DNA of 64,000 nt from Rhizopus arrhizus (GCA_024220505.1 JAKZZE010000017.1:496001-560000); one strand, 5' to 3'; counted from the first letter of the stretch, positions 1 to 10,070 are shown. Made by a program: numbers and translations. The notes: generated by a model not told the origin, from the sequence alone.

Positions 1-864
1 TGATTCAATTACTGGTGTTCTGATAATTTCACAAAGATCGCGCTGATCAACTTGATCTTTACACAAAGCATTCAATAATTTCAAGCAAGAAGGTTCTTTT
101 TCCCATGGTGAGCTAACTGGTTGATTTAACTTTTCAAACATTTTCGGAGATAATAGTTGATTAAAGAAATCCTTGACAGCAGCATCCGTTAGGTCGATAA
201 TATTTAACTCGCACAAACTAAATATATCTCAAAACCATTAGTTAAAAAACACAGTCTAATACTATAAATACATTACGGAAAGTCAAGTTGCTTGTATTGT
301 GTGATAATCTGATCAAGCGTTCTTTCCTTTGGTGTAATATCCTCATCCTCCTCAGTCTCCTCAGCCTCTTCTGCCTCTTCATCATCTTTATCACAAGCAA
401 TATTATTCGCGGTAGGTTTCATCAATCTAGCTGCGGCTTGAACCACTTGCTTTCTTGCACGTTTCTTTATTTCATCAATAACACGCCCTGATTCAACATC
501 ATCTCTCTTTTTCCAATATTTCGAGTATTCCTTGCCAAAGGTTGAGGCAGGATTATCTCTTTGCTAATACATCCAGAAAGATGTAAGAACTTTTCACAAA
601 GCCTTTAACTTATCAAGTTACCTTCATTTTGGACTCCATATTTTCAATGAAACTCATTTTTTGCGGATGGAGAGTATTTGCTCTAATGAGTATGCGCGAA
701 TATTGCATATTAGTGAGAGCCTTATCTTGATTTATTACTGACGCGTAAGTGAAATAATCATATGGCTTTAAAGAAGATCTCCTTGTAATTTTCGCCTGAT
801 CTTCTAGCCATAATGCTCCGATGTTTTCTTTATTGTGCTTTGATTTGTTTTTGCCTTTGGGCAT
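1..864 (-). CDS. Unknown protein, 3' part beyond window edge
   Basis: Three exons can be read on the minus strand: 622-864, 277-563 and 1-217, joined by introns with GTAACT...TAG and GTAATG...TAG ends. The frame stays open for 249 codons and runs off the left edge, so the C-terminus is missing. The start is the ATG at 864, opening MPKGKNKSKHNKEN, a lysine-rich head. The middle is basic (KKRARKQVVQAAARLMKP) and is followed by an acidic Glu/Asp run near residue 150. I recognise no domain. It may be a lineage-specific protein or belong to a multicopy family. The splice junctions are consistent in phase, which supports a real gene, but the function is unknown. Confidence 0.55.
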
Positions 865-2589
865 ACTATTAAATTTTTGGTTTCATTATTTTTTTGTATT
901 TTTTTAAAATTTTATGACAATGAGCATGTAGCAACGAAGTGTGCAATGTTGCCCGAGCCAGTTATGAATGTAAGAGAATAAAAACCTTCTTAGGGGATCC
1001 TTTGGGCATACAGGTTTTAAGGAAGGTTTTTAGATGTTGAAAGGTTGACAACTTTTTTCTGCAGACTATTTTATTTACATTGATAAACTTTTTAGTGACG
1101 TCAATTTTTATTTATTTTATTTTTTCTTTTATTTCCATATTTCTCTTGCATACATCAAAGGACAATTTTATTACGTGATGTATAAATATGAGCAAAGGAT
1201 GCAAAGGACTATTGGTATCTAATATTTATAAGAACAGTCGTGCTATGATGCCTTCTTCTTCCATCGCTATCTATACTTGTAAATTACGAAGTGCATCCTG
1301 AAGACAAGAGTTTAGTGTACAAGCTAATCAAGTTTCAAAAGATAGAGATTATCAAAGTATGTTTTTTTTTTTCAGAGTTCAAATGTGGCTGATTATTGCT
1401 ATTTTGATGTATTATGGTGTGGTATAATAGATTGTATCTTTTGTCCTTGAAGTATAGCACATTTTTCTGGAATTATCAAAACTACACTAGACCGAACTAT
1501 GAATCACACATATCCGGATTTTTAATTAATGTGTATGTAGAGTATATATATTAACATGGAAAGTGAGTTGATGATACTGACAGTATTATACTATCGAGTT
1601 TTCTTATGTTGACGTGTATAATGTGGTGCATCCTGAAAGTGGCCTACCTTTGGCTTGTTGTTCTCCTTTGTATAATATCACATGATGACATTGTCTTCGT
1701 ACCAGATTGGTGGTTTTCCATTAATCCGAGTCAATAGATGAAGCTTCTACACATACTCCGGAATTGGGATCTCTGATCTCCCCGACAGTTATGATGTGAT
1801 TTCAGGTTGTGTTTTACATATATAACACTTGGCCTGCCACGTAGAAGTGCTTTGCTAGGTATTATTACTTAGGGAACAAGCTGAATGTGTTGAAAAATGT
1901 AAGAGATGGATATATTTTGCAAGCTTGATTGACACTCGTTGATTAACTTTTTGTGATTGAATGGAATAATTTCCGAATCTGCGTACCGGATTAGTGTTTT
2001 CAATATTCTACATGTATTATTGACCTGGTTTGTTCTATACAATTCACCTATTTATTTATATTCATAATCATTTAGCTTATTAATTTTGGTATACATCACA
2101 CACATATATATAAGGAACTTAATGTTAACTAAATAACAAAATTTAAACAGTTTTACTTATTTACTCGAAATATAAAACGTGTCTTTCACCAACAAAAATG
2201 TGTATTGGGTGCAGTGTAATGAAGTAATGTATCGTTGTCTATTTTATCCATGTCTATTTACCTTTAATAAATATAAAATCTGGACTTGTTTCATTTTCAT
2301 CATTTCTTTCCTTTTCTTTTCTTTAGTTCAACATTATAATATAATGTCCCGACTTAGATGTCCTCATTGCTGTATAATATTTAAGATACAACATAATTCA
2401 AGTATACACATTCATGCTGAACACATGAACTTTATATGTATCTTTGTCTTGTTTATTGAAATTAGAGTACCAACTTTTTTTGTATATTTTATAAGCTCAG
2501 CAACAGGAGTGCCATCGATACAAAAGATCCTTTAGTAAAAAAAAAATTAAAGTATTTTTAAGAGATATAAAAACAATGATCCACTCTGC
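865..2589. other. AT-rich stretch without a supported gene
   Basis: No reading frame here has coding character or convincing splice sites. The open frame at 2179-2535 is Phe/Ile/Tyr-rich with no recognisable motif and is probably chance. The stretch includes the upstream region of the minus-strand gene that starts at 864. Confidence 0.5.
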
Positions 2590-2808
2590 TTGTTCCCAAT
2601 AGAAGTGTGGCAAGAGACCAGAGAGCCATTTTGGTTTTTAGTTAAGGCAAGCATGAAGCATGGTAAGCTTTTAAAAGAAGAAAATATCTCGTCTAGAATT
2701 GGTCAGGCTTGTAAGGTGACCCACCCCAGTCAACTACATAATTTTGCTCATCACTCAAAACGTCAAATAATCAATTGTTTTAATAAAAAAAAAGCTTTAA
2801 ATTACTGA
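2590..2808 (+). pseudogene. Tc1/mariner-type transposase C-terminal remnant
   Basis: The translated stretch has the layout of the C-terminal end of DDE_3 (Tc1/mariner) transposases: a 'PIE...PFWFLVKASMKHGKL' segment corresponding to the usual NPIE-x-FW-x-x-(V/L)K, then a helix with SRIGQAC and a terminal HHSKRQIINCFNK. Only about 70 codons remain. The DDE catalytic region upstream is absent or unreadable, so this is a relic and not an active gene. It lies about 220 bases before the retrotransposon insertion site and may once have formed a unit with the short repeats at 2874-2993 (inference). Confidence 0.5.
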
Positions 2809-2873
2809 AAGCATTGCTATTGTCAAAGTGTGATTGATATTGTATTTCTTGATTTACAGTTTAGTTTTTTTGT

Positions 2874-2993
2874 CAGCGCTAAAATGTCTTGGCCGACGAC
2901 AAAATGTTTCTTGGACAGCGTAAAATTATTCCTCGGACAACGCAAAACTAAACTTTTAGCCAGCAGAAAATTATTCTGAGAAAACGCAAAGTT
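2874..2993. repeat. Degenerate tandem repeat, about 6 units of 20-22 bases
   Basis: Related units of the form ACAGCGTAAAATTATTC begin near 2874, 2894, 2915, 2937, 2960 and 2981. Each has a core like (C/G)C(G/A)xxAAAAxT, and the spacing is 20-22 bases. The array lies between the mariner-type remnant and the retrotransposon insertion. Confidence 0.5.
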
Positions 2994-3028
2994 ATTTATG
3001 ACCGGCACAAATATTTTCCGGATTAAGT

Positions 3029-3043
3029 GTATAGGGCTTCGCT
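3029..3043. repeat. Left copy of retrotransposon target-site duplication
   Basis: The 15 bases gtatagggcttcgct are repeated exactly at 7902-7916, on the other side of the retrotransposon. A perfect duplication of this size is typical of target-primed reverse transcription by non-LTR elements. Confidence 0.9.
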
Positions 3044-3164
3044 GAGCTTTTTTCCGCTTTCCAGTAATTTCTATAACTTTTTTCCTTATTTGGCAAGCGA
3101 TTCAAAAGACTTATTATACATTCAACAAAACTACACTTCGAAACCACAACCTTTGACAATTATA

Positions 3165-4391
3165 ATGGGACCCCTTCGAGGCGCCTACAACAAAGCAGCA
3201 GACCCTGCTCTAACCGGCGAGCAGCTATCCGAGCTTGACATTCACTTTGCTGCATTTCGAAAAAACATAACATGTCCTGCATGTTTTCAAAACACCACTT
3301 TTCACCGCCATGGTTCCTCACCCAAGGAACCACATCAACCACGATTTACCTGCACCTCCTGCCATAAAGATGTTAAGGCTTTTGAAATGTACCCACTTGT
3401 TCTCTGCAAGGCACAGGCAACTCAACCTGAACCAGACACGGATAAAATCGATATCCCGGACAAGGCACCCACCCCCAGCCACAGCCAACCAGACTACATA
3501 CAACAACTATGTCAAACCGTTGAACGTTTGACATCCGAACTTTTACAAGCCCGTCTCGAAATCAAAAACTTACAAGAACGACTCGACCATCTGCCTCCCA
3601 CCCCGCCTGATCATCTATCACCACAGAATTTCCCCACTCTTCAGGAATCCCAAACCCATTCTACTGCCTTTCCCGACGCACCATGGCATAACCCTGCTAA
3701 ACTTCAGGCAATAAAGCAACCTTCATTGCAACAACGTGAACAGCGCCGTCAACAACGAGAAGCTGCTGCTGCTCGATTTTTTCAACCGCCCTCACCAAAT
3801 CAAGGTTTTACATACCTGTACATCCCCACAAAGGCCCGCATCCCTGTTGGTACTCTGCGAACCACGTTCCGAAAACTTGGAGTTAATAACGCTCGCCTCT
3901 TAGACATCCATTATCCAGCTCGCAACACAGCAGCTATCCTGATACACAATGATTATAAAGAGGAATTCACCACCATCCTCAAACATCGCAATGTTTCCTT
4001 AAAAAACGACTTTAACCCTTCTAGTGGTGACATCCTTGCAGATCCCAAATACTCTCAACTTACTCCTAGCGAACGGGATACTATTGCTTCCGAAATACAG
4101 CAAACACGCCTTGAACGTGCACTACAACACATTCGCCCGCCGGTCAAATTTGCCGTTGCTCGCTTCTTCTTAGAAAAACAATGGATCTCCAAGTCCGCAT
4201 TCGACACTCTCTCTGCCGAACGCACTCAGCCTCAATTAACATCTATCTTCGAACAAAACACGACGCCAGCCTCACAAGCTACTTTTCTCACCAACACCGA
4301 CGCTGACAACGATTCAGTTATGAGTTATCAGAGAGACGACCCCACACAGAACTTTACCAGTTCTGGTGCTAACACCTCACCTTGCCTTTAA
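3165..4391 (+). CDS. LINE ORF1: zinc-ribbon, coiled-coil nucleic-acid-binding protein
   Basis: The product is 408 residues if read from the ATG at 3165. The frame is open further upstream, but those codons run through the target-site duplication into host DNA, so they cannot belong to the element. Near the N-terminus are two cysteine pairs (CPAC...CTSC, about 25 residues apart) that look like a zinc ribbon. A heptad-rich segment (QTVERLTSELLQARLEI) suggests a coiled coil for self-association. A central FTYLYIP...NTAAILIHNDY region resembles an RRM-like fold (inference). By analogy with other LINE ORF1 proteins it should bind element RNA and build the RNP. The stop lies 4 bases before the ORF2 ATG. 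Confidence 0.8.
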   Translation: MGPLRGAYNKAADPALTGEQLSELDIHFAAFRKNITCPACFQNTTFHRHGSSPKEPHQPRFTCTSCHKDVKAFEMYPLVLCKAQATQPEPDTDKIDIPDKAPTPSHSQPDYIQQLCQTVERLTSELLQARLEIKNLQERLDHLPPTPPDHLSPQNFPTLQESQTHSTAFPDAPWHNPAKLQAIKQPSLQQREQRRQQREAAAARFFQPPSPNQGFTYLYIPTKARIPVGTLRTTFRKLGVNNARLLDIHYPARNTAAILIHNDYKEEFTTILKHRNVSLKNDFNPSSGDILADPKYSQLTPSERDTIASEIQQTRLERALQHIRPPVKFAVARFFLEKQWISKSAFDTLSAERTQPQLTSIFEQNTTPASQATFLTNTDADNDSVMSYQRDDPTQNFTSSGANTSPCL

Positions 4392-4395
4392 ATAA

Positions 4396-7300
4396 ATGAG
4401 TTCTTTACGAATCTCTTTGTTTAATGCCACTGGTCTTCCCAAACAGGCTATTTCACCTATACTTCAACTATCTCAAAACTCTGATCTACTCTTTATTACG
4501 GAAACATGGCTCCTTTCCCCAAATCGGTATCCAACTACCTGGTCTCAATATCACACGTATGGTATGCCTACTAGCTCTTACAACTCCCACCGTGGTACTC
4601 TTGGACTGGCCCTTTTGGTTAACCCGCATTGCAATTTACCTATCTACCACATATCCCACGACCATCCTTTATTGGCTAAGTATTCCTTATCAATCATTCT
4701 TTCCTCAAAAATACTAATTCACTGTCTCTATTTACCACCTTCTTTAGAAACTGAAGATGTATCACAAATACTAGATTCATTACCATTGCACATATCCAAC
4801 ACTAACACTACCATTATTTGTGGGGATTTCAATGCACGAATGGGTGACTTTACCGGCGACACTAGGACAAATGCTACGGGGCGTCGACTTCTTAATTGGA
4901 TTACTGCTAATAATCTTATATTATGGAACAAGCGACTTGCCTACGGGGAACCTACTTCTTACACGTTCCAAGGCACAAGTATCATTGATTTCTTTTTCAG
5001 CAATTGTGAATTTACCATGCCGACCCTTACTATTCGTGACGATCTGTCCCTCAACTCCAATCACAAATTCATGACCCTGTCTTTCAACCTACCTGACTAT
5101 CCAACCGGCCTTCCGCCACCTCAGCGCATCACATGGAACGTTGGGAAACTCAAACATCCAGAAACTAGGAAAAATTATAAGGACGTGTTTGAACAGAACT
5201 TATCCCTAATACTACCGCCCCATTCATCGATTTCCTTTCTTGATAGATCCGCAGCTTGTCAGTACATTGATACTGTTCACGATGATCTCTGTAAAGCTAT
5301 CATTTCCACACTGGATTCTGTCTGTGCTCGACGAACAAATCAAACAGAAGACTACTTAAAGGACTTTTGGACACCTGAAATGACAGCTGCATTCAAACGG
5401 AAAGAACATCTGTACAAAAAATGGCGGAAAGCACGAGGACTTAATTGCCTTCGCTACTGGGAACAGCATCAAGAAGCACAGGCAGCATTGAGACGGTTAG
5501 TAAGTAACAGACGCAAGGAAACATGGAGAATTTTCTGCCAGCGATTAGCACAGGGTGACTACACAAAGGCGATTGCCAAGTTCAGTAAAATCCGTAAAAA
5601 CCGGAAGATCAAAGCATCCTTCTCTACTACTGAGGGCCCCCAGCATTCAGCCGATGTAATGGCACGACACCTTGAACAACTTTTCTCAGGTGATCTACTA
5701 CCTTCTCGCCCTACACCTCCCACAAACTGTGCACAGCCTTTCGATGTCAGTTCTTGTCCCATCGATATTGATAGCATCAATGCAGCGATTAAACAACTCC
5801 CGAGGCAAAAAGCACCTGGTATCGATCATATTACTATTGAAATGCTTTCACCCCTAACCGACACTTTGACACCTGTATTGCTCTACTTGTTCCGACTGTG
5901 TTGGCAATGGTCCTATACGCCACTCACATGGCGTGTGGCTCAAGTCATCCCAATTCATAAGAAAGGCTCTGTTTCCGACCCTGGCAATTTTCGTCCGATC
6001 AGCCTGACCTCCACTTTCCGCAAAATCTTGGAGAAGTGTTTGTACCCCACTCTAGAAGGAGAGAGCCCAGATCTCGATATTGCTCAAGGTGGATTTCGCA
6101 GTTCCCGAAGTACCTTAGACCAGGCCCTCTGCCTTATTGAAACTTGCTCCATTTTGCGCCGAAAGCACAAAATCACTCCTACTTTGGCGTTTCTAGACAT
6201 TAAATCTGCTTATGACACGGTTGATCGCGAGCATATCTGGAATACTCTACAACCAACGGCTTCCCCAGCGCTTCTTGGTCTCCTTCGCAATCTATTTGAC
6301 GACGCCCATATCGAAGTTATTGTCTCCAATGCTAGTTCTTATCGATTCTCACCGACTACTGGGGTTCTTCAAGGCTCTATCCTGTCACCATTCTTATATT
6401 CTCTCTACATTAACGAGTTGCCCTCTCTCCTCCGTCGCCAAGCCCTTGATGCAGCTCTCACTACCAATGTTTGTCAGTTCACCAAATCTATTAATTGCCT
6501 CTTGTATGCTGATGACGTTGTCCTTATTGCTGATTCTCCTGATCTTGAGGTATTACTACAACAATGTGAAGCGCACAGCCAACGCCTAGGCTACCGTTGG
6601 AACCCTAGCAAATGTGCTATCCTTGCACCTGGATCTGATACACGCTCGTACTCTCTCTACGGTACTGTCCTTCCTCGTCAGACTTCATTCTCCTACTTGG
6701 GTATCCCTATAAGTCCTGGTGGTTATTTGAATACCAATGAACTGGTTCAAAACAATATTAACAAGGCTCTTCAGACAATGAACCAGATGTCAGCCATCGG
6801 TGTCAATCATAAAGGCTTTAATCAACTTCTTTCAGTCCGCTTTTACACCCAAATAGTGCGCTCTCAACTAGAATATGGTCTCGCCATTAGTGCCGTGTCC
6901 TCCTCCAACATAACCAAGCTCGAAACTTGTCAAACTCAGTGCATTCGACGTATCTTCGGCGGTGGCTCACGCTCATCAACCAAAGTTATGTTACATTTAA
7001 CTAATCAACCGACAATGAAGGAACGTGTTCACCGATTACAAGCTAAATTCCTTTTCAGATCCATCAATGCGCCTGAAGACACTCTTCTCTCTCAGTTCCT
7101 AGAATACTTGCGCACTTCTGCTAGTCTCTCCCAGTGGTACAAACTCTCCAAGACACCTCTATGGCAACGCTGCTGTGCCTCCCATGAAATTGATGCTCTT
7201 GACTCACGCACTTTTAATACTATCTACCATGACTACCTAAAGGACAACTTCAACGCACGCCGTAATACCACCAACTCATTCCTTCTATCTACCTGTCGAG

Positions 7301-7716
7301 CTAAACCCGGTGTTGACCCCATCCTTTGGTTACCCATGACCCCCGCGGAACGCAGTCGACTGATACGCTGGCGCCTTGGCTGGCTCCCCGGTGGTGTTCC
7401 CATACCGTGTATCTACCATCCAAATGTGAAGCTCACCCGATCACATGCTATTTGGTGCCTGCATATGCATCGTCGTTTACAAATGCCCGCAAATGAACCT
7501 GACCCGCTGTCTTTCCTTTTGAATAAGCTACCAACCCAACGCAAAAAGCGTGGTCCTTCTGTCAACATCAATCCATCACCTTTCGCCGCCTGGACAGTTC
7601 GATGGCCTTCCATTTGTCAGATTCTGTTTGAACTCGATTACTTACATCATGGAAAGATCCCTCCTGAAACCTCCCCTCTTGGGGTCAAGCTTGTCAAATG
7701 GCTGTGCAACAATTAA
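4396..7716 (+). CDS. LINE ORF2: APE endonuclease and reverse transcriptase
   Basis: This 1106-residue protein should nick genomic DNA and copy the element RNA onto the nick. The N-terminal ~230 residues carry endonuclease signatures: TETWL, ICGDFNARMGD, and an SNHKFM segment in place of the usual SDH. The reverse transcriptase follows, with NFRPISLTSTFRKILEKCL, the motif A aspartate in AFLDIKSAYDTVD, motif B GVLQGSILSPFLY and catalytic LLYADDVVLIAD. The C-terminus holds a Cys/His cluster (PCIYHP...RSHAIWCLHMH) common in LINE proteins. No RNase H domain is visible. All catalytic motifs and the frame are intact, so the protein could be functional. Translation probably depends on reinitiation or a similar mechanism after ORF1, since only 4 bases separate stop and start. 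Confidence 0.92.
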   Translation: MSSLRISLFNATGLPKQAISPILQLSQNSDLLFITETWLLSPNRYPTTWSQYHTYGMPTSSYNSHRGTLGLALLVNPHCNLPIYHISHDHPLLAKYSLSIILSSKILIHCLYLPPSLETEDVSQILDSLPLHISNTNTTIICGDFNARMGDFTGDTRTNATGRRLLNWITANNLILWNKRLAYGEPTSYTFQGTSIIDFFFSNCEFTMPTLTIRDDLSLNSNHKFMTLSFNLPDYPTGLPPPQRITWNVGKLKHPETRKNYKDVFEQNLSLILPPHSSISFLDRSAACQYIDTVHDDLCKAIISTLDSVCARRTNQTEDYLKDFWTPEMTAAFKRKEHLYKKWRKARGLNCLRYWEQHQEAQAALRRLVSNRRKETWRIFCQRLAQGDYTKAIAKFSKIRKNRKIKASFSTTEGPQHSADVMARHLEQLFSGDLLPSRPTPPTNCAQPFDVSSCPIDIDSINAAIKQLPRQKAPGIDHITIEMLSPLTDTLTPVLLYLFRLCWQWSYTPLTWRVAQVIPIHKKGSVSDPGNFRPISLTSTFRKILEKCLYPTLEGESPDLDIAQGGFRSSRSTLDQALCLIETCSILRRKHKITPTLAFLDIKSAYDTVDREHIWNTLQPTASPALLGLLRNLFDDAHIEVIVSNASSYRFSPTTGVLQGSILSPFLYSLYINELPSLLRRQALDAALTTNVCQFTKSINCLLYADDVVLIADSPDLEVLLQQCEAHSQRLGYRWNPSKCAILAPGSDTRSYSLYGTVLPRQTSFSYLGIPISPGGYLNTNELVQNNINKALQTMNQMSAIGVNHKGFNQLLSVRFYTQIVRSQLEYGLAISAVSSSNITKLETCQTQCIRRIFGGGSRSSTKVMLHLTNQPTMKERVHRLQAKFLFRSINAPEDTLLSQFLEYLRTSASLSQWYKLSKTPLWQRCCASHEIDALDSRTFNTIYHDYLKDNFNARRNTTNSFLLSTCRAKPGVDPILWLPMTPAERSRLIRWRLGWLPGGVPIPCIYHPNVKLTRSHAIWCLHMHRRLQMPANEPDPLSFLLNKLPTQRKKRGPSVNINPSPFAAWTVRWPSICQILFELDYLHHGKIPPETSPLGVKLVKWLCNN

Positions 7717-7901
7717 TCTAGTATCTGATGATACATCTTCTTTTTCCTCTTCCCTTCTTCGTCTTTTTTCCCTTTTTGCCTATCAAAAAGGTTTTTCGCT
7801 CTATCTCCTTTTTTTCTGATCTGACCCGGGCAATTCAATCCCAGTAGTGATTATGTGCTCAATTGGGTTATTTAAATTTAAAATAAAAATATTCTTTAAT
7901 C

Positions 7902-7916
7902 GTATAGGGCTTCGCT
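7902..7916. repeat. Right copy of retrotransposon target-site duplication
   Basis: This is an exact copy of the 15 bases at 3029-3043. Removing the element and one copy restores a continuous pre-insertion sequence. Confidence 0.9.
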
Positions 7917-8085
7917 ACTTAGACATACCATCTGTTTGGTGAAAAAAAAGAAATCATATTTGATCATTAGCACTGGATTTTTTCATCCGAAATAAATCCA
8001 AACATTTGGGCAAACTAATTTTTATTATTGGGAAGTTCAACTTCACACAATTGGCCAATTTTTTTCAAAAAAGTGGGCGAAGTTT

Positions 8086-8935
8086 TCAAACATTCGGTAA
8101 ATTGAGACTGGAAGCACAGTATTTAAGCTTACATCTATTTAAATAAGCAATCCCGGCTTCCGTGAAAAGTGGTAGTTTGGTTTTCGACGATGATGAAGGA
8201 TCATTTGAGCATTTGACTATTTTCTGAAGCTGCTTTTCCATTTGGTCAACCACTTCAATTTTTCCATCCTCCGCGTAACGACTGATTTCCAATTTTTCTT
8301 TGGCAATGATGTAAAGAAGTTGAATAGTAGGATCTTTGCGTTCTCGTAAACTTATTAAAGATCGTTTCTATCGTGTAAAAAAGATTCCCACAGTCACTAA
8401 TAGGTTAAGGCTTGGTTCCTTGAAATGACCGTCAATCAAATCACTTGATGATATCGAGCATTACCGTGTCCAGATGTCACATTTCATTTGTTTCATGAAA
8501 GGGAATACATTATTGTTGTTAAATTTTAACACCAATTCTTGGGAACAGACATGACTTACACAGATGATCAAAAGAATAGGCGTCATTTTACATACTTTTT
8601 TTTATTGAAAGATAGTAAAGGATTGCTCGATCCAAGATTCAGTATTCACGACATGTAGAATTTCAATTAGAACAGGTGATATGATTTCTGATTCAAACGT
8701 CAACACATACAACACATCGGACTTAGTGCTATTAGCCCATTCGCAATCATCCAATACATAATTAGAATGTATGCTTTCGATTAAATAAAAAGTAGAAAGA
8801 TGATATTAGATGTCTAATAAGTTTTCATATCGAGTAATAATATGAGTACCATTAAGTACTGTTATGATAATTTCCATTGTCCGTCTATCCTTCGACATCA
8901 ATTTGCTTACAAGATCCGTGTCTGGCCGATGATTT
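8086..8935 (-). pseudogene. Decayed member of the PD-(D/E)XK-like family
   Basis: Read on the minus strand, pieces in several frames align in order with the intact protein encoded at 19,088-20,155. They are TDLVSKLMSKD with MEIIITVLN, then CEWANSTKSDVLYV, then LIEILHVVN, then TPILLIICVSHV, then PSLNLLVTVGIFFT, and finally DPTIQLLYIIAKEKLE. The candidate catalytic Asp (KSDV) and Glu (LIEI) are still visible, but the Gln after Glu has become Leu. At least two in-frame stops and several frame changes break it, so it is a relic. The last piece is the only one with a sizeable open frame (8086-8292). A 338-base dispersed repeat starts just upstream at 8951. Confidence 0.6.
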
Positions 8936-8950
8936 TTTGGGAGTACTATT

Positions 8951-9288
8951 TGTGTCATGTTTTGACATGCCAGTGAGATATAGTTTTATTGTCCTGGACT
9001 AAATCTTTACAAATGAGCTTGAATAAGAATAGATCCTGATAATTAGTAACCATCCTGAATAATATGCTTCAGTTAATATCTAGACGGTTTACTACTAGCA
9101 TCAGTTTATGAAATACTCTTAATGTCAAACCATATCGTTCATAACTATCTTTTGCCATCTAATCTCAAGTTCTGCTCAAACTAATCTAAGTAGTCTTGAA
9201 ATCTTTAATAAAAGTATTCGACTTAGAAACGTTGTTTGGTCTCGTTAATTCTTCTTTATTCTCGCTTTCATACTTAAAGCACCTCAGC
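8951..9288. repeat. Dispersed 338-base repeat, copy 1
   Basis: This segment is repeated in the same orientation at about 16,722-17,060 with only scattered substitutions and one single-base length difference, so roughly 96% identity by eye. I see no terminal inverted repeats, no target duplication and no conserved long frame. It could be the end of a mobile element or a duplicated host segment. Confidence 0.8.
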
Positions 9289-9551
9289 GACATCCAAATA
9301 AAATCCTCATACACAAAAAAAAGGGGGGTGGCGTGTGGGAAAAAAGGAAATAAACAAGGAAAAAATGAAAAGAGGTTGACATGTCGTACAAGGAAATAAT
9401 AATAATAATAAAAAATTGGGGTACAATGAAAGCTTTTCTCTCCCCCAAAAGTATGTCTTAAAATGGGGGGAAATAGTATTTCCAATCTATAAAATGAATG
9501 TATTTCATTCTTTTTCTTCTTTATTATTTATTTATTTATTTTATTTATTAA

Positions 9552-10070
9552 ATGTACTCTAGTGAAATACACTTGCCAATATTAATTACAAACCATTTAT
9601 CAGAACATTCTTTACCTTGGAATAACCTCGATCAACTCTCTTCTTTATGGTCAATCTTTACAAAATATAAAAGCAATATTCGAGATGGATTTCGCTTAGA
9701 GAATCTTTCATGGCGATTGTGGTATAGACAATCAGTATTACAAAAGAAACGAAAACCAAATACAGTAAAAGATATAGACTATGATAGTGCAAAAATAACT
9801 GCAACTACAACCAATCTAAAAAGAACTCGTTCTTTACCAAATATTAAGCAACAGCAACAACATCAACAATTAATGACACGTAAATTCTTTATCGATGAAC
9901 AACCTATAAAAAAGAAACTTATTCTGCGTCGTACGTCCAATTTGCCCAAGCCAGTATCATTATTATCTGAAATGCTTTCAAGAACAACTGACACAGCGAA
10001 AAGCTCCGGTCTTCGTCGATGTCAATCTCGATATTGTAGACTAGATCAATTCTTTTTGAATGCTGCTTAA
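9552..10070 (+). CDS. AreA-type N-terminal domain protein (DUF1752-like), single exon
   Basis: A 172-residue intronless protein. Residues about 27-60 contain SLWSIFTKYKSNIRDGFRLE followed by NLSWRLWYRQ, which matches the fungal GATA_AreA/DUF1752 signature (LWxxFtKxKxxxxxGxRLENlSWRLW). That motif is found in the N-terminal part of nitrogen regulators such as AreA and in several other fungal regulators. No GATA zinc finger follows, so this is a stand-alone carrier of the motif. The rest is basic and low in complexity, with a Gln-rich run (IKQQQQHQQ) and two RR/KR-TRSLPN or RRTSNLPKP stretches that look like basophilic kinase or 14-3-3 sites. It may act in nutrient signalling (inference). The start ATG follows an AT-rich leader. 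Confidence 0.7.
   Translation: MYSSEIHLPILITNHLSEHSLPWNNLDQLSSLWSIFTKYKSNIRDGFRLENLSWRLWYRQSVLQKKRKPNTVKDIDYDSAKITATTTNLKRTRSLPNIKQQQQHQQLMTRKFFIDEQPIKKKLILRRTSNLPKPVSLLSEMLSRTTDTAKSSGLRRCQSRYCRLDQFFLNAA

Larger units (their letters stand above)
3044..7901 (+). mobile_element. Intact non-LTR retrotransposon (LINE), 4.86 kb
   Basis: The element lies exactly between two identical 15-base target-site copies. It carries a short 5' leader (3044-3164), ORF1 (3165-4391), ORF2 (4396-7716) and a 3' untranslated region of about 185 bases ending in an A/T-rich tail (TTTAAATTTAAAATAAAAAT...) with no pure poly-A. ORF2 has an APE-type endonuclease and a reverse transcriptase with an intact YADD box. There are no long terminal repeats and I see no RNase H domain after the reverse transcriptase. 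Both frames are open and the duplication is perfect, so the insertion looks young and full-length. The two-ORF layout resembles fungal Tad/L1-type elements, but I cannot assign a clade by eye. Confidence 0.93.

Noticed and set aside
3027..3164. Extended N-terminus of LINE ORF1 from a GTG at 3027
   Set aside because: Those codons run through the target-site duplication; element DNA begins at 3044 and the first usable ATG is at 3165.
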